64,000 nt of DNA from Nocardioides sp. TF02-7 (GTDB taxonomy: Bacteria; Actinomycetota; Actinomycetes; Propionibacteriales; Nocardioidaceae). The notes beneath the pieces were generated by a model. It saw only the letters and a program-made list of their open reading frames with translations, made no database searches and was not told the origin of the DNA. The position numbers were made by a program, and so were the translations under genes. The stretch lies in the NCBI RefSeq assembly GCF_022437945.1, contig NZ_CP092535.1:744001-808000 (forward strand), in the 5' to 3' direction. This document shows, piece after piece, positions 1 through 9,929 of this stretch. Every line of letters starts with the position of its first letter. Within the stretch, counting starts at the first letter, position 1.

Positions 1-935
<935 letters not shown>

Positions 936-1229
936 TCAGGAAACGACGGCGAGAACGTCGCGGGCGCTGAGGATGAGGTACTCGTCGCCCGAGTACTTGA
1001 CCTCGGTGCCGCCGTACTTGCTGTAGATGACCTTGTCACCCACCGCGACGTCGAGCGGGACCCGGTTGCCGTTGTCGTCGATGCGACCCGGGCCGATCGC
1101 CAGGACCTCGCCCTCCTGCGGCTTCTCCTTGGCGGTGTCCGGGATCACGAGGCCGGACGCCGTGGTCTGCTCGGCCTCGAGCGGCTTCACCACGATGCGG
1201 TCCTCGAGAGGCTTGATGTTGATCGACAC
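936..1229 (-). CDS. groES: Co-chaperonin GroES
   Basis: GroES is the 10-kDa lid of the GroEL chamber. The protein reads [20 protein letters not shown] and ends [10 protein letters not shown], 97 residues, a normal length. The mobile-loop region ([14 protein letters not shown]) is present. I chose the GTG at 1229 because GGAGG lies 8 bases upstream; an in-frame GTG at 1244 would place that ribosome site inside the gene. It is the first gene of the groESL operon, and two CIRCE elements lie 120-180 bases upstream, so heat-shock repression by HrcA is expected. Confidence 0.97.
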   Translation of the reverse strand: MSINIKPLEDRIVVKPLEAEQTTASGLVIPDTAKEKPQEGEVLAIGPGRIDDNGNRVPLDVAVGDKVIYSKYGGTEVKYSGDEYLILSARDVLAVVS

Positions 1230-1349
1230 TGGATCGACCTCCACTTTCTCTGTCTGATCAGTTCGGGACTGATGGAGGGCCGCGCCCTCCCACGTAGGGG
1301 GCTTGCTCGAGGAGTACGCCGTCGCGGGTGCCGCACACCTTCACAAGCG

Positions 1350-1376
1350 CTGGCACACTCGGGTCGAGAGTGCCAA
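1350..1376 (-). promoter_or_regulatory. CIRCE operator, proximal copy (HrcA site)
   Basis: On the minus strand this reads TTGGCACTC, nine bases, GTGTGCCAG. It is close to the CIRCE consensus TTAGCACTC-N9-GAGTGCTAA bound by the heat-shock repressor HrcA. It is the copy nearer groES and matches the consensus slightly less well than the neighbouring copy. No hrcA gene lies in this window. Confidence 0.85.
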
Positions 1377-1384
1377 TGACGAAA

Positions 1385-1411
1385 CTAGCACTCTGCGCCA
1401 GCGAGTGCCAG
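1385..1411 (-). promoter_or_regulatory. CIRCE operator, distal copy (HrcA site)
   Basis: The inverted repeat CTAGCACTC, nine bases, GAGTGCCAG is the stronger CIRCE match of the two. The copies are separated by 8 bases, so HrcA dimers could bind side by side over the groESL promoter. Tandem CIRCE is known ahead of groES in Streptomyces. Confidence 0.9.
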
Positions 1412-1454
1412 AGGCACCCGACCAGGGACGGCCACCGGAACCGACGAAAGTCGG

Positions 1455-1485
1455 TTGACCGGGTGTCGGTGCCCCTCGATAGCGT
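1455..1485 (+). promoter_or_regulatory. Candidate promoter of the MMPL gene, leaderless transcript
   Basis: A -35-like TTGACC (1455-1460) and a -10-like TAGCGT (1480-1485) are 19 bases apart. The GTG start at 1493 begins 7 bases after the -10 box, which would make the transcript leaderless. The same TAGCGT-N7-GTG layout recurs at the exonuclease III gene (22239) and the DUF6542 gene (31782). Confidence 0.5.
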
Positions 1486-1492
1486 CTCCGCC

Positions 1493-3662
1493 GTGTTCGG
1501 TGCCCTTGGTCGTCTCGTGTCCCGTCGTCCCTGGTTCGTCATCGCCGCGTGGGTGGTGGTCGCCGTCGCGGTGATCGTCACCGCGCCCGGCCTCGAGACC
1601 ACCAGCGACGAGGCGGAGTTCCTCCCCGACCACTACGAGTCGATCCAGGCGGCCGAGCTGCAGTCGGAGAAGTTCTCCGACAACGCCACGCCGGCCGCCC
1701 TCCCTGGTGTTCGAGCGCGAGGACGGCGGCGAGCTGACCGCCGACGACCAGGCCGAGGTCACCCGGATCGGCGAGGAGCTCGGCCCGCGGCTCGGCGAGG
1801 AGACGTTCGTGCAGCAGGTGCTGACGGTCGACCCGCAGGGCCAGCCGAACGTGTCCGAGGACGGCCAGGTGCAGATCGGCATCATCGGGCTGGCCGAGGG
1901 GGCCACCGGCTTCGACCCGACGGCCTTCGAGGACGCCGAGGACCTGCGCGACTCCCTCGCCGAGCTCAGCGACGGCACCGGCCTCTCCGTGCAGGCCACC
2001 GGCTCCGTCCCCCAGGGTCTCGACTCGCAGGAGTCGAGCGAGCAGAACCCTCGCCATCGTCGGCATCGCGACGATCGTGCTGATCGTCGTGCTGCTCGCC
2101 CTCATCTTCCGCAGCGTCATCATCTGCCTGCTGCCGGTGCTGGTCGTCACCCTCGTGTCGATGGTGGCCAACGGCATGATCGGCTGGGCCAACGAGCTGT
2201 TCGACCTCAAGGCCGACCCGTCGATCGAGACGATCCTGATCGTCGTCCTCTACGGCATCGGCACCGACTACATCCTGTTCTTCCTGTTCCGCTACCGCGA
2301 GCGGCTGCGGGAGGGCGGCGACACCCGCGGTTCGGTGGCCCACGCCCTCGAGCGCGCCGGCGAGGCGATCGCGTCCGCCGGCGGCGCCGTGATCGTCGCG
2401 TTCCTGGCGCTGGTGCTGAGCTCGCTGAGCATCTTCCGCGCCATCGGCCCCGCGCTGGCGATCGCGGTGTTCGTGACGCTGGTCGCCGCGCTCACCCTGG
2501 TGCCGGCCGTCGTGACCGTGCTCGGACGCGCCCTGTTCTGGCCGTCCCGCAAGTGGCGGCAGGAGCCCGAGCGGGCCCGGTTCGCGCGGATGGGCGACGG
2601 GCTCGGCCGGCGGCCCGGCGTGTTCGCCGCCGTCTCCGGGCTGGTGCTGGCTGCGCTCGCGGTGTTCGCCCTCGGCTTCAACCCGTCCTTCGACTTCAAC
2701 TCCAGCCTGCCCGACGACGTGGAGTCCACCGAGGCGCTCGAGACCTTCCAGGAGCACTTCGCCGACGGAGCGGCCGAGCCGGTGCCGGTCCTGCTGTCGT
2801 CGGAGGACGGGGAGCCGCTCGACCAGGAGCAGTTCGAGGCCTTCGCGAAGGCGCTCGGCGAGGCCCGCGGCGTCGACTCGGTCTACCCCGCCCAGCCCTC
2901 CGAGGACGGCACGGCGGCGCTGTTCAGCCTGGTGCTCGAGCACGACCCCGTGTCCGACCAGGCACTGGAGGACGTGAAGGGCCCCATCCGCGACGCCGCC
3001 CACGGCGCCGCGCCCGACGGCACCGAGGCTCTGGTGGGCGGCACCCCGTCGGTCTTCGCCGACCTGCAGGACGCGATGGAGCGCGACTACTCCGTCGTGT
3101 TCCCGGCGGCCGCGCTCGTCATCATGCTGATCCTCGCGCTGCTGCTGCGCAGCCTGGTGGCGCCGTGGTACCTGATGGCGGCGGTCGGCCTCGGGTTCGG
3201 CGCCACCCTCGGGGCGACGGTGATCGTGTTCCAGCACGTCCAGGGCGAGCCCGGGCTGATCTTCATGCTGCCGATCTACATCTACCTGTTCGTGACCGCG
3301 CTCGGCACCGACTACAACATCCTGATGATCGCCCGGCTGCGGGAGGAGGGCGCGCGGCGGCAAGACGCCGCGGCTCGCCGCCGCGGGAGGCGGTCAAGCA
3401 CGCCGGCCCGACCATCGCGGCCGCGGGCGTGATCCTCGCCGGCACCTTCGCCTCGCTGATGCTCGGCGGCAACAGCCTGTTCGTGTCGATGGGCTTCGCG
3501 CTCTCCTTCGGCATCTTCGTGGCGGCGTTCGTGATGTCGATGTTCTTCACGCCGGCGCTCACCGCCCTGGTCGGCCACGCGGCGTGGTGGCCCGGCCACG
3601 GCGACGAGACCCCGGAGGAGCACGACGCCCGCGTCGGCGAGGCCCAGAAGGAGCTCGCCTGA
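1493..3662 (+). CDS. MMPL-family RND transporter
   Basis: This large integral membrane protein of the MmpL/RND-like exporter family probably moves lipids or hydrophobic compounds out of the cell. About 722 residues are recovered across three single-base indels: an extra C near 1700, an extra C near 2049 and a missing base near 3360-3386. The first membrane segment is at residues 14-32 (WFVIAAWVVVAVAVIV). An extracellular loop, the first helix bundle (from IATIVLIVVLLALIFRSVI), a second loop and a second bundle ending with AGVILAGTFASLM follow, which is the usual MMPL duplication. The GTG start has a TAGCGT box 7 bases upstream and no clear ribosome site, so it is probably leaderless. The methyltransferase gene starts 12 bases later. 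Confidence 0.85.
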
Positions 3663-3674
3663 CAGGATCGGGGC

Positions 3675-4848
3675 GTGGACCTCGACGCGTTCCGGTGGCT
3701 GCTGACCGACGAGGGGCAGGCGCTGCTTGCCCGGGCCGCCGCCCTCGCCGGGACCGCTGACGAGCTCCACGTCCAGGCCGAGCTGCGGCGTACGGCGTCG
3801 GCCGCGCAGGTCGCGGCCGCGCTGACCCAGGTCGAGCTGCGGCGGAGGGCGGAGGCGAAGTTCGGCGACGCCGCCGGCCGGATGTACTTCACCCCCGACG
3901 CGCTGGAGCAGGCGACCCGCCCCGCGGTGGCCGCCCACCGGGCGGGCCGCTACGCCGCCTTCGGCGCGCGGACGCTGATCGACCTCGGCTGCGGCATCGG
4001 CGGCGACCTGGTCGCCGCGGCCCGGGCCGGGCTGGTCTGCGCCGGCGTCGACCTCGACGCGGTGCGGGTCGCCGTGGCGGAGGCCAACCTCGCCGCGCTC
4101 GGGCTTCCCGGAGCGGTCCAGGTGGCCGACGTCGCCGCCGTCGACCACGCCGGCTTCGACCTCGCGTTCGCCGACCCTGCGCGGCGCAGCGGGGCCGGGC
4201 GCAGCTTCCGGGTCGAGGACTGGTCACCGCCGTGGACGTGGGTCGAGGAGCTGCTGCGACGCGACGCCTGCGTCAAGACGGCCCCCCGGGATCCCCCACG
4301 CCCTGGTGCCGGCCGGGGTCGAGGCCGAGTGGGTGAGCGACGGCGGCGAGGTCAAGGAGGCCGCGCTCTGGTCCGGGCGCACCGCGACCACCCGACGCCG
4401 CGCGACGGTCATCGGGTCCGGCGGCCTGGCCACCATCACGGACGAGGAGGACCCCGGCCTCGACGCGGTCGGCGTCGGCCCGGTCGGCGGGTTCCTCTAC
4501 GAGCCCGACGGCGCCGTCGTCCGCGCCGGGTTGGTCACGGCGGTCGCCGCCGGCGTCGAGGGGCGGCTGGTGGACGCCAAGATCGCCTACGTCACCTCCG
4601 ACCGGCCGTTCCGGTCGCCGTTCGCGCGCGGCTACCGCGTGGTCGAGGAGCTCCCCTACCGCGAGAAGCCGCTGAAGGCGGCGCTCCGCGAGCGCGGGGT
4701 CGGCCGGCTCACGATCAAGAAGCGCGGCGTCGACGTCACCCCGGAGGTGCTGCGCAAGCGGCTGGAGCTGCGGGGCGACGCCGAGGCGACCCTCGTGCTC
4801 ACCCGGGTCGGGGGCCACGGCAGCGCGTTCCTCGTCGCCCCGTTCTGA
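3675..4848 (+). CDS. Class I SAM-dependent methyltransferase with THUMP-like C-terminal domain
   Basis: The protein has about 390 residues. Residues 90-170 form a Rossmann methyltransferase core: TLIDLGCGIGGDLVAAARAG is motif I for S-adenosylmethionine, followed by GVDLDAVRVAVAEAN and FADPARRSG. The C-terminal third (KPLKAALRERGVGRLTIKKRGV) matches the THUMP-like domain of this actinobacterial family, which suggests an RNA substrate; the true substrate is unknown. An extra C in the run near 4282 shifts the frame, and removing it gives the expected KTAPGIPHALVPAGVEAEW. The GTG start lies 12 bases after the MMPL stop codon, so the two are probably co-transcribed. Confidence 0.8.
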
Positions 4849-4961
4849 GACGCCGCGCCACGGGTACCAGGAGGTCGGCGCCCCCGGCGCCGCGCACTGC
4901 CGCGCGGCCGCAGCGGGGCGTCCCGCCCGTTCCCCGGGCGGCGTACCGACAGGAGTGACAC

Positions 4962-5139
4962 ATGCAGACCGACCAGTTCAAGCCCAGGGTCAAGCACCGG
5001 GCCACCCAGCCCCCTGCCCGCCGTACCGCGGACGGTGCCCGCCGGCGTCCACCGCGCCGGCCGCACGGCCGACCGGCTGGTGGCGGGCGCCCTGCTGCTC
5101 CCGCTGCTGCTCCTCGTCGCCTTCCTCGTCGTGCGGTGA
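4962..5139 (+). CDS. Small single-span membrane protein (hypothetical)
   Basis: The ATG at 4962 follows AGGAG with 7-base spacing. The literal frame gives a low-complexity Arg/Pro/Gly protein. Removing one C from the run at 5010-5014 gives instead a 58-residue protein that starts MQTDQFKPRVKHRATQPLPA, has a basic middle, and ends in the membrane helix LVAGALLLPLLLLVAFLVVR and a stop at 5137-5139. That correction matches the error type seen across the window. No function can be assigned. A C-terminal anchor with a cytoplasmic basic head is the likely topology. Confidence 0.4.
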
Positions 5140-5218
5140 CGAACGTGCGCCTCTCGATCCCCTCGCTCGCCGCCGTGCTCGCCGACTTCGTGATCGCACC
5201 CCTGCGCGGCGCTCCCCG

Positions 5219-5833
5219 TCACTGACGCCCGAGCGCCTCCGCCTCGGCCCCGATCGTCGTGTCGTCGCCGTGGCCGGTGTGGACGACCGTGTCGTCTGGC
5301 AGCGCGAACAGCTTCGCGCGGATCGACGCCTCGAGGGTCGGCCGGTCGGAGTACGAGCGGCCGGTCGCCCCGGGGCCGCCGTTGAACAGCGTGTCGCCGG
5401 TGAACACCCGCCCCAGGTCGGGCGCGTAGAGGCAGACCGACCCGGGCGCGTGGCCCGGCGTGTGCAGCACCGTGAGCGTCGTCCCGGCCACCTCGATCCG
5501 CTGGCCGTCGGCGAGGTCGACGTCCCAGAGGTGGTCGCGGTGGGTCAGCTCCCACAGCGGCCGGTCGTCGGGGTGCAGCAGGATCGGCGCCACCACGCGC
5601 TCGCGCAGCGCCGGCGCCACCCGCACGTGGTCGTCGTGGGCGTGGGTGCACACGATCGCCCGGACCGTGCGGTCGCCGACCGCCGCGAGGATCTCGTCCA
5701 CCGAGTGCGGCGCGTCGATCACCACGCACTCGGCGTCGTCGCCGACGACCCAGATGTTGTTCTCGACGTCGAACGTCTCGCCGTCGAGGCTGAACGTGCC
5801 GCTCGCGACGCCGTGGTCGACCCGTGCCACCAT
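5219..5833 (-). CDS. MBL-fold metallo-hydrolase, partner of mycothiol formaldehyde dehydrogenase
   Basis: This 204-residue metallo-beta-lactamase-fold hydrolase has THAHDDH (residues 63-69), the zinc-binding HxHxDH motif, and the downstream ligands [15 protein letters not shown] and HTGHGDDT. Its start ATG overlaps the stop of the mscR-like gene (TGATG), so the two are translationally coupled. The same pairing occurs in mycobacteria. A plausible role is hydrolysis of S-formylmycothiol or a related thioester after formaldehyde oxidation; this is inferred from context and not shown by the sequence. The frame is intact. Confidence 0.85.
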   Translation of the reverse strand: MVARVDHGVASGTFSLDGETFDVENNIWVVGDDAECVVIDAPHSVDEILAAVGDRTVRAIVCTHAHDDHVRVAPALRERVVAPILLHPDDRPLWELTHRDHLWDVDLADGQRIEVAGTTLTVLHTPGHAPGSVCLYAPDLGRVFTGDTLFNGGPGATGRSYSDRPTLEASIRAKLFALPDDTVVHTGHGDDTTIGAEAEALGRQ

Positions 5834-6934
5834 CAGAGGATCACCACCGAGCGCAGCACCTCGCCGTGGTGCATCTTCTCGAACGCCGCCTCCACGTCGC
5901 CGATCCCGATCTCCTCGGTGACGAACGCGTCGAGGTCGAGCCGGCCCTGCTGGTAGAGGTCGACCAGCATCGGGAAGTCCCGCGACGGCAGGCAGTCGCC
6001 GTACCAGCTGGACTTGAGCGCGCCGCCCCGCCCGAAGACGTCGATCAGCGGCAGGTCGGGGACCTTCATGTCCGGGGGTCGGTACGCCGACCAGCACGAG
6101 CACGCCGGCGAGGTCGCGGGCGTAGAACGCCTGCTTCCACGTCTCGGGGCGGCCGACGGCCTCGACGACGACGTCGGCGCCGTCGGCGCCGGGGAACGTC
6201 TCGGCGCAGATCCGCCGGATCTCCTCGACCGGGTCGGTCGCGGAGGAGTCGACGGTGTGGGTGGCTCCCATCCGGCGGGCGACGTCGAGCTTCTTGGCGT
6301 CGATGTCGACCGCGATGATCGGGCTGGCGCCGGCCAGCCGCGAGCCGGCGACCGCCGCGACGCCGACCCCGCCACAGCCGATGACGGCCACGCTCCTGCC
6401 GCGGGTCACCGCACCGGTGTTGATCGCGGCCCCGATGCCGGCCATCACACCGCAGCCGAGGAGGCCGACCGCGGCCGGCCGGGCCGACGGGTCGACCTTG
6501 GTGCACTGGCCGGCGGCGACCAGCGTCTTCTCGGCGAAGGCCCCGATGCCGAGCGCGGCGGTCAGCTCGGTGCCGTCCTCCAGCGTCATCCGCTGGTTGG
6601 CGTTGTGGGTGTCGAAGCAATAGTGCAGGTCGCCGCGCTTGCAGGCCCGGCACTCGCCGCAGACCGCGCGCCAGTTGAGGACGACGAAGTCGCCGGGTGC
6701 GACGCCGGTGACGTCGGGGCCGACCGCCTCCACCACCCCGGCCGCCTCGTGGCCGAGGAGGAACGGGAAGTCGTCGTTGATGCCGCCCTCGCGGTAGTGC
6801 AGGTCGGTGTGGCACACCCCGCAGGCCTGGACCGCCACCACCGCCTCCCCCGGTCCGGGGTCCGGGACGTTGATGGTGACCAGCTCCACCGGGGCTCCCT
6901 TGGCACGGGCGACCACGGCCTTGACCTGCTGCAT
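5833..6934 (-). CDS. mscR: S-(hydroxymethyl)mycothiol dehydrogenase (zinc alcohol dehydrogenase family)
   Basis: This enzyme oxidises the formaldehyde-mycothiol adduct with NAD, and also acts as nitrosomycothiol reductase. About 366 residues are recovered. GVCHTDLH and GHEAAG carry catalytic zinc ligands, [15 protein letters not shown] binds the structural zinc, and [14 protein letters not shown] is the nucleotide-binding loop. An extra base in the G run at 6073-6077 breaks the frame; corrected, it reads [22 protein letters not shown]. The ATG at 6934 has the excellent ribosome site GGAGGAG. Mycothiol is the actinobacterial low-molecular-weight thiol, which fits the taxonomy. The gene is coupled to the downstream metallo-hydrolase. 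Confidence 0.88.
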
Positions 6935-7058
6935 CGAATCTCCTCCTGGAGGGTCTCTGGGGACGGTCTCCAAGCCCATCCCAGCGGGGTTGGCGGACGG
7001 TTGGTCGAATCGGTCGGGGGGCGGGGCGGGTGAATCCACAGGAGTACCCACCCCGGTT

Positions 7059-7085
7059 GCAACCAATCTCCGACGGTTCGCGTCC
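7059..7085 (+). promoter_or_regulatory. Candidate ECF-type promoter of the sigma-factor operon
   Basis: GCAACC (7059-7064) and CGTCC (7081-7085) are 16 bases apart. They resemble the AAC-type -35 and CGT-type -10 elements used by ECF sigma factors, which often drive their own operons. The element is about 90 bases ahead of the sigma-factor start. Confidence 0.4.
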
Positions 7086-7176
7086 TCCTCGCGACAGAGT
7101 TCCACCAGGGCACGCCCGACGAACGGACGGAGACCAGGATGACGGGGAAGACCACACCCCGAGGGGAGGTCGGCGG

Positions 7177-7713
7177 ATGAGCCGGAAGGACCGCGACGCA
7201 CAGCGGGACACCGAGTTCACCGAGTACCTCGCGGCCCGGCAGCCCAGCCTGCTGCGGACGGCGTACCTCCTGACCGGTGACCGGCACCAGGCCGAGGACG
7301 TCCTCCAGACGTCGCTCGCCAAGCTCTACCTGGCGTGGGACAAGGTGCACGACCGCGGTGCGGTGGACGCCTACGTCCGCCGGATCATGGTCAACGAGAA
7401 CAACTCGCTGTGGCGGCGGGCGTGGAAGAAGCGCGAGTACGCCACCGAGCTCGTCCCCGAGGGCGACCCGCACCACGATGCCTACGACGACGGCACCAAC
7501 GACGAGCTGTGGAGAGTGGTGCAGACCCTCCCGCCGAAGGCGCGCTCGGTCGTGGTGCTCCGCTACTACGAGCAGATGTCGGAGGCCGAGGTCGCCGACG
7601 CGCTCGGCATCTCGACCGGAACCGTCAAGTCCCAGTGCAGCCGGGCACTCGCCGCTCTCCGTGAGCGCGTCCCGGCCGAGCTCCACCCCCGCTACGGCGA
7701 GGAGACCCGATGA
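7177..7713 (+). CDS. SigE-family ECF RNA polymerase sigma factor
   Basis: This 178-residue extracytoplasmic-function sigma factor directs RNA polymerase to a small stress regulon. Region 2 ([26 protein letters not shown], around residues 26-51) contains the DxAEDxxQ-like core-binding and -10 recognition motif. Region 4 ([41 protein letters not shown]) is the helix-turn-helix for the -35 element. The ATG at 7177 follows GGAGG with 8-base spacing. The stop overlaps the start of the next gene (ATGA), so sigma factor and membrane partner are made together. Confidence 0.93.
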   Translation: MSRKDRDAQRDTEFTEYLAARQPSLLRTAYLLTGDRHQAEDVLQTSLAKLYLAWDKVHDRGAVDAYVRRIMVNENNSLWRRAWKKREYATELVPEGDPHHDAYDDGTNDELWRVVQTLPPKARSVVVLRYYEQMSEAEVADALGISTGTVKSQCSRALAALRERVPAELHPRYGEETR

Positions 7714-8879
7714 ACACCCACCACCCCGACAACCGTGCCTGGGAGGCAGCGATGAGCCGCGACTTCGACGCGCGCGTCCGTGACCTCCACGAGGCACCGC
7801 TGGACCTGACCGTCGTCAAGGGCAGGGCCCGCCGGATCCGCCGCAACCGCCGCGCGGCCGTCGCCGGGGGCGTCCTCGGCGTCGCTGCCGTGGTCACCCC
7901 GATCGGCGTGCTCGCCGGCGGCGGCGACACCGACAGCCGGCAGCCCGACTTCGCGCCCGAGCCCACGGAGCAGGTCAGCGGACCCGACTACGTCATCGAC
8001 CGCGTGTGGCACCAGGCCGACGGCGACGTCGTGGCACTGCCCGACCGCGACTACACCAACATGGTGCTGTGGGACGACCAGCTGGTGGCCACGGCCTACA
8101 GCGGCGAGGTGTTCTCCACGGCCGACGTGATCTCCGGCGAGGGCGAGGTCGTCGACTCGTTCGAGACGACGTGGTCGCCGGTCGTCGACGAGGCCGGCGC
8201 GACGCTCGCCTGGGTGGGCGTCGACGGCTCGGTGACCGTCGCCTGGGACGGCGGCGAGGCGGTGCTCGGCACCGTCGACCTCGGCGCCGCCGGCGAGGGC
8301 ATCGCCTGGGAGGCGACGGCCGTCACCGGCGGTCCGGACTGCGACGCGGCCGACAGCGCGTGCACCGTCTACGTCGACAACAACTCCGGCGGCCGGCCGC
8401 TCGCGTTCCGTGCCGACGGCACCTCCGACAACCCGGTGCCTGGCGCCCTCTCCTACAAGGACGCCACCGAGGACGGGCGCGTGACGGTGATGGACGAGAT
8501 CACCGACTTCGAGACCTGCAGCGGCGTCTACGACCTCGCGGCCGGCGACCACGTGTGGCGGGGCTGCGAGTTCCAGGCCTGGCAGGTCTCCCCCGACGGC
8601 GACCACGTCGCCGGGCTGCCCAGCTACTTCGACGGGCTCGGACCGACGTCGATCTCCGTGCTCGACGCCGCGACCGGCGAGGAGACCGGGCGCTGGGCGG
8701 CCGACGGGGCGTTCGTGGCCGACTGGGCCTGGACGGCCGACGGCCGCCTCGCGTTCACGGCGTACGACGGAGCCCGCTGGCACCTCTACGCGATGGCGCC
8801 CGACGGGGAGGTCGAGGAGCTCGCGCCGGCGTTGAGCGGCAACGAGATGGACAGCCCCTTCCGGCTGATCCACCGGTGA
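7710..8879 (+). CDS. Membrane-anchored propeller-like protein, probable partner or anti-sigma protein
   Basis: This 389-residue protein has a cytoplasmic N-terminus of about 45 residues, one membrane helix at about residues 49-70 (AAVAGGVLGVAAVVTPIGVLA) and an extracytoplasmic part with WD40/TolB-like repeats (for example SPDGDHVAGL and TADGRLAFTA). No known anti-sigma domain such as a zinc-binding HxxxCxxC is visible. The layout, directly coupled by ATGA to an ECF sigma gene, suggests it senses or sequesters that sigma factor; this is inference. A perfect inverted repeat lies just behind it. Confidence 0.7.
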   Translation: MNTHHPDNRAWEAAMSRDFDARVRDLHEAPLDLTVVKGRARRIRRNRRAAVAGGVLGVAAVVTPIGVLAGGGDTDSRQPDFAPEPTEQVSGPDYVIDRVWHQADGDVVALPDRDYTNMVLWDDQLVATAYSGEVFSTADVISGEGEVVDSFETTWSPVVDEAGATLAWVGVDGSVTVAWDGGEAVLGTVDLGAAGEGIAWEATAVTGGPDCDAADSACTVYVDNNSGGRPLAFRADGTSDNPVPGALSYKDATEDGRVTVMDEITDFETCSGVYDLAAGDHVWRGCEFQAWQVSPDGDHVAGLPSYFDGLGPTSISVLDAATGEETGRWAADGAFVADWAWTADGRLAFTAYDGARWHLYAMAPDGEVEELAPALSGNEMDSPFRLIHR

Positions 8880-8884
8880 CCGGC

Positions 8885-8932
8885 TGACGTCATGCGGGGC
8901 GGGCCACGGGTGGCCCGCCCCGCATGACGTCA
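8885..8932. terminator. Bidirectional terminator, perfect 22-bp inverted repeat
   Basis: The arms at 8885-8906 and 8911-8932 are perfectly complementary over 22 bp with a CGGG loop. It sits between the convergent membrane-partner gene and the PfkB kinase gene, so it can end transcription from both sides. There is no T-tract, as is common for actinobacterial terminators. Confidence 0.8.
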
Positions 8933-8939
8933 CGGTGCC

Positions 8940-9849
8940 TCACGAGGCGAGCTCGGCCGCCCACGGCAGGTCGGCGCCGGCCCGCGAGCAGGTGAGGGCG
9001 GCGGCCGCGGCGGCGTAGTCGCCCAGCTCCGCCAACCCGGCCGCCCCCAGGCCGGCGGGATCGGGCCAGTCGCGCCGGGCGAGCCACGCGACCGTCGCCG
9101 CCATGAACGAGTCGCCGGCGCCGATCGTGTCCACCACGTCGGTGGGCGGGGCCGGCACGTGGGCCCGCGCCGACGGGGTGGCCGCGTGCGCTCCTCGGCT
9201 GCCGGCCGTCACGACGACCAGCCGCCCGCCCGCCGCGAGCCGGCTCGCGACCTCCGCGGGCGACACTCCCGGCAGCAGCACCGACGCGTCCTCGTCGCTC
9301 ATCTTCACCACCGACGCGTGCGGCAGGATCGCGGCCAGCGCCGCCCGCCAGGCGTCCGCGTCCGGCTCGACGGCGAGCCGCACGTTCGGGTCGAAGCTCA
9401 CGGGGAGCCCCCGCTCCCCTCGCGGCGGCGGCCAGCCCGACCACCCGGTCCGCGCCCGGCCGGACGACGGTGGCCACCGACCCGACGTGCACCGCGTCGT
9501 ACGCCGCGACGTCCGGCAGGTCGGCCGGGTCCCAGGTCACGTCGAACTCGTAGGACGCGCTGCCGTCACCGGCGAGGGTGGCGACGGCGGTCGAGGTCCG
9601 CACCGGCGTCGGCGGCAGCGCCGCGAGGACGACGTCCGACCGCTCCAGGTGACCGACCACCTGCTTCCCGTGCTGGTCGTGGCCGACCTGGGCGGCGAAG
9701 GTGGTCGGGACGCCGAGCCGGCCCAGCCCGACGGCGACGTTGAGCGGCGACCCGCCGACGTGGGCGACCTGCGGCCGGTCCGGCGCCACGACGACGTCGA
9801 CGAGGGCCTCGCCGACCACCAGGACCCGCTGGCGGTCGGGCGTTCCCAT
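8940..9849 (-). CDS. PfkB-family carbohydrate kinase (fructokinase-like)
   Basis: This ribokinase-family sugar kinase has about 302 residues. It has the N-terminal signature HVGGSPLNVAVGLGRLG (residues 29-45) and the catalytic and anion-hole motif DTIGAGDSFMAA near the C-terminus, whose Asp is the general base. An extra G in the run near 9411 shifts the frame; corrected, it reads ARGAGLPVSFDPNVR. The substrate cannot be fixed from sequence, though fructokinase is the commonest annotation for relatives. The ATG at 9849 lies 8 bases after TAGGCT without a ribosome site, so the message may be leaderless. It diverges from the dienelactone hydrolase. Confidence 0.85.
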
Positions 9850-9900
9850 GGGACCGGAGCCTAGTCCGCGCCCGGCCGCCGGGGCGACGGTCGGCGCGGG

Positions 9901-9927
9901 GGCCGGACGGTCGGCTACCGTCCGGCC
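9901..9927. promoter_or_regulatory. 10-bp inverted repeat over the dienelactone hydrolase promoter
   Basis: The arms GGCCGGACGG (9901-9910) and CCGTCCGGCC (9918-9927) are perfectly complementary across 7 bases. The element contains the -10-like TACCGT and ends two bases before the ATG at 9930. It could be a repressor operator or a 5-prime hairpin for the divergent pair. Confidence 0.45.
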
Positions 9928-9929
9928 TC

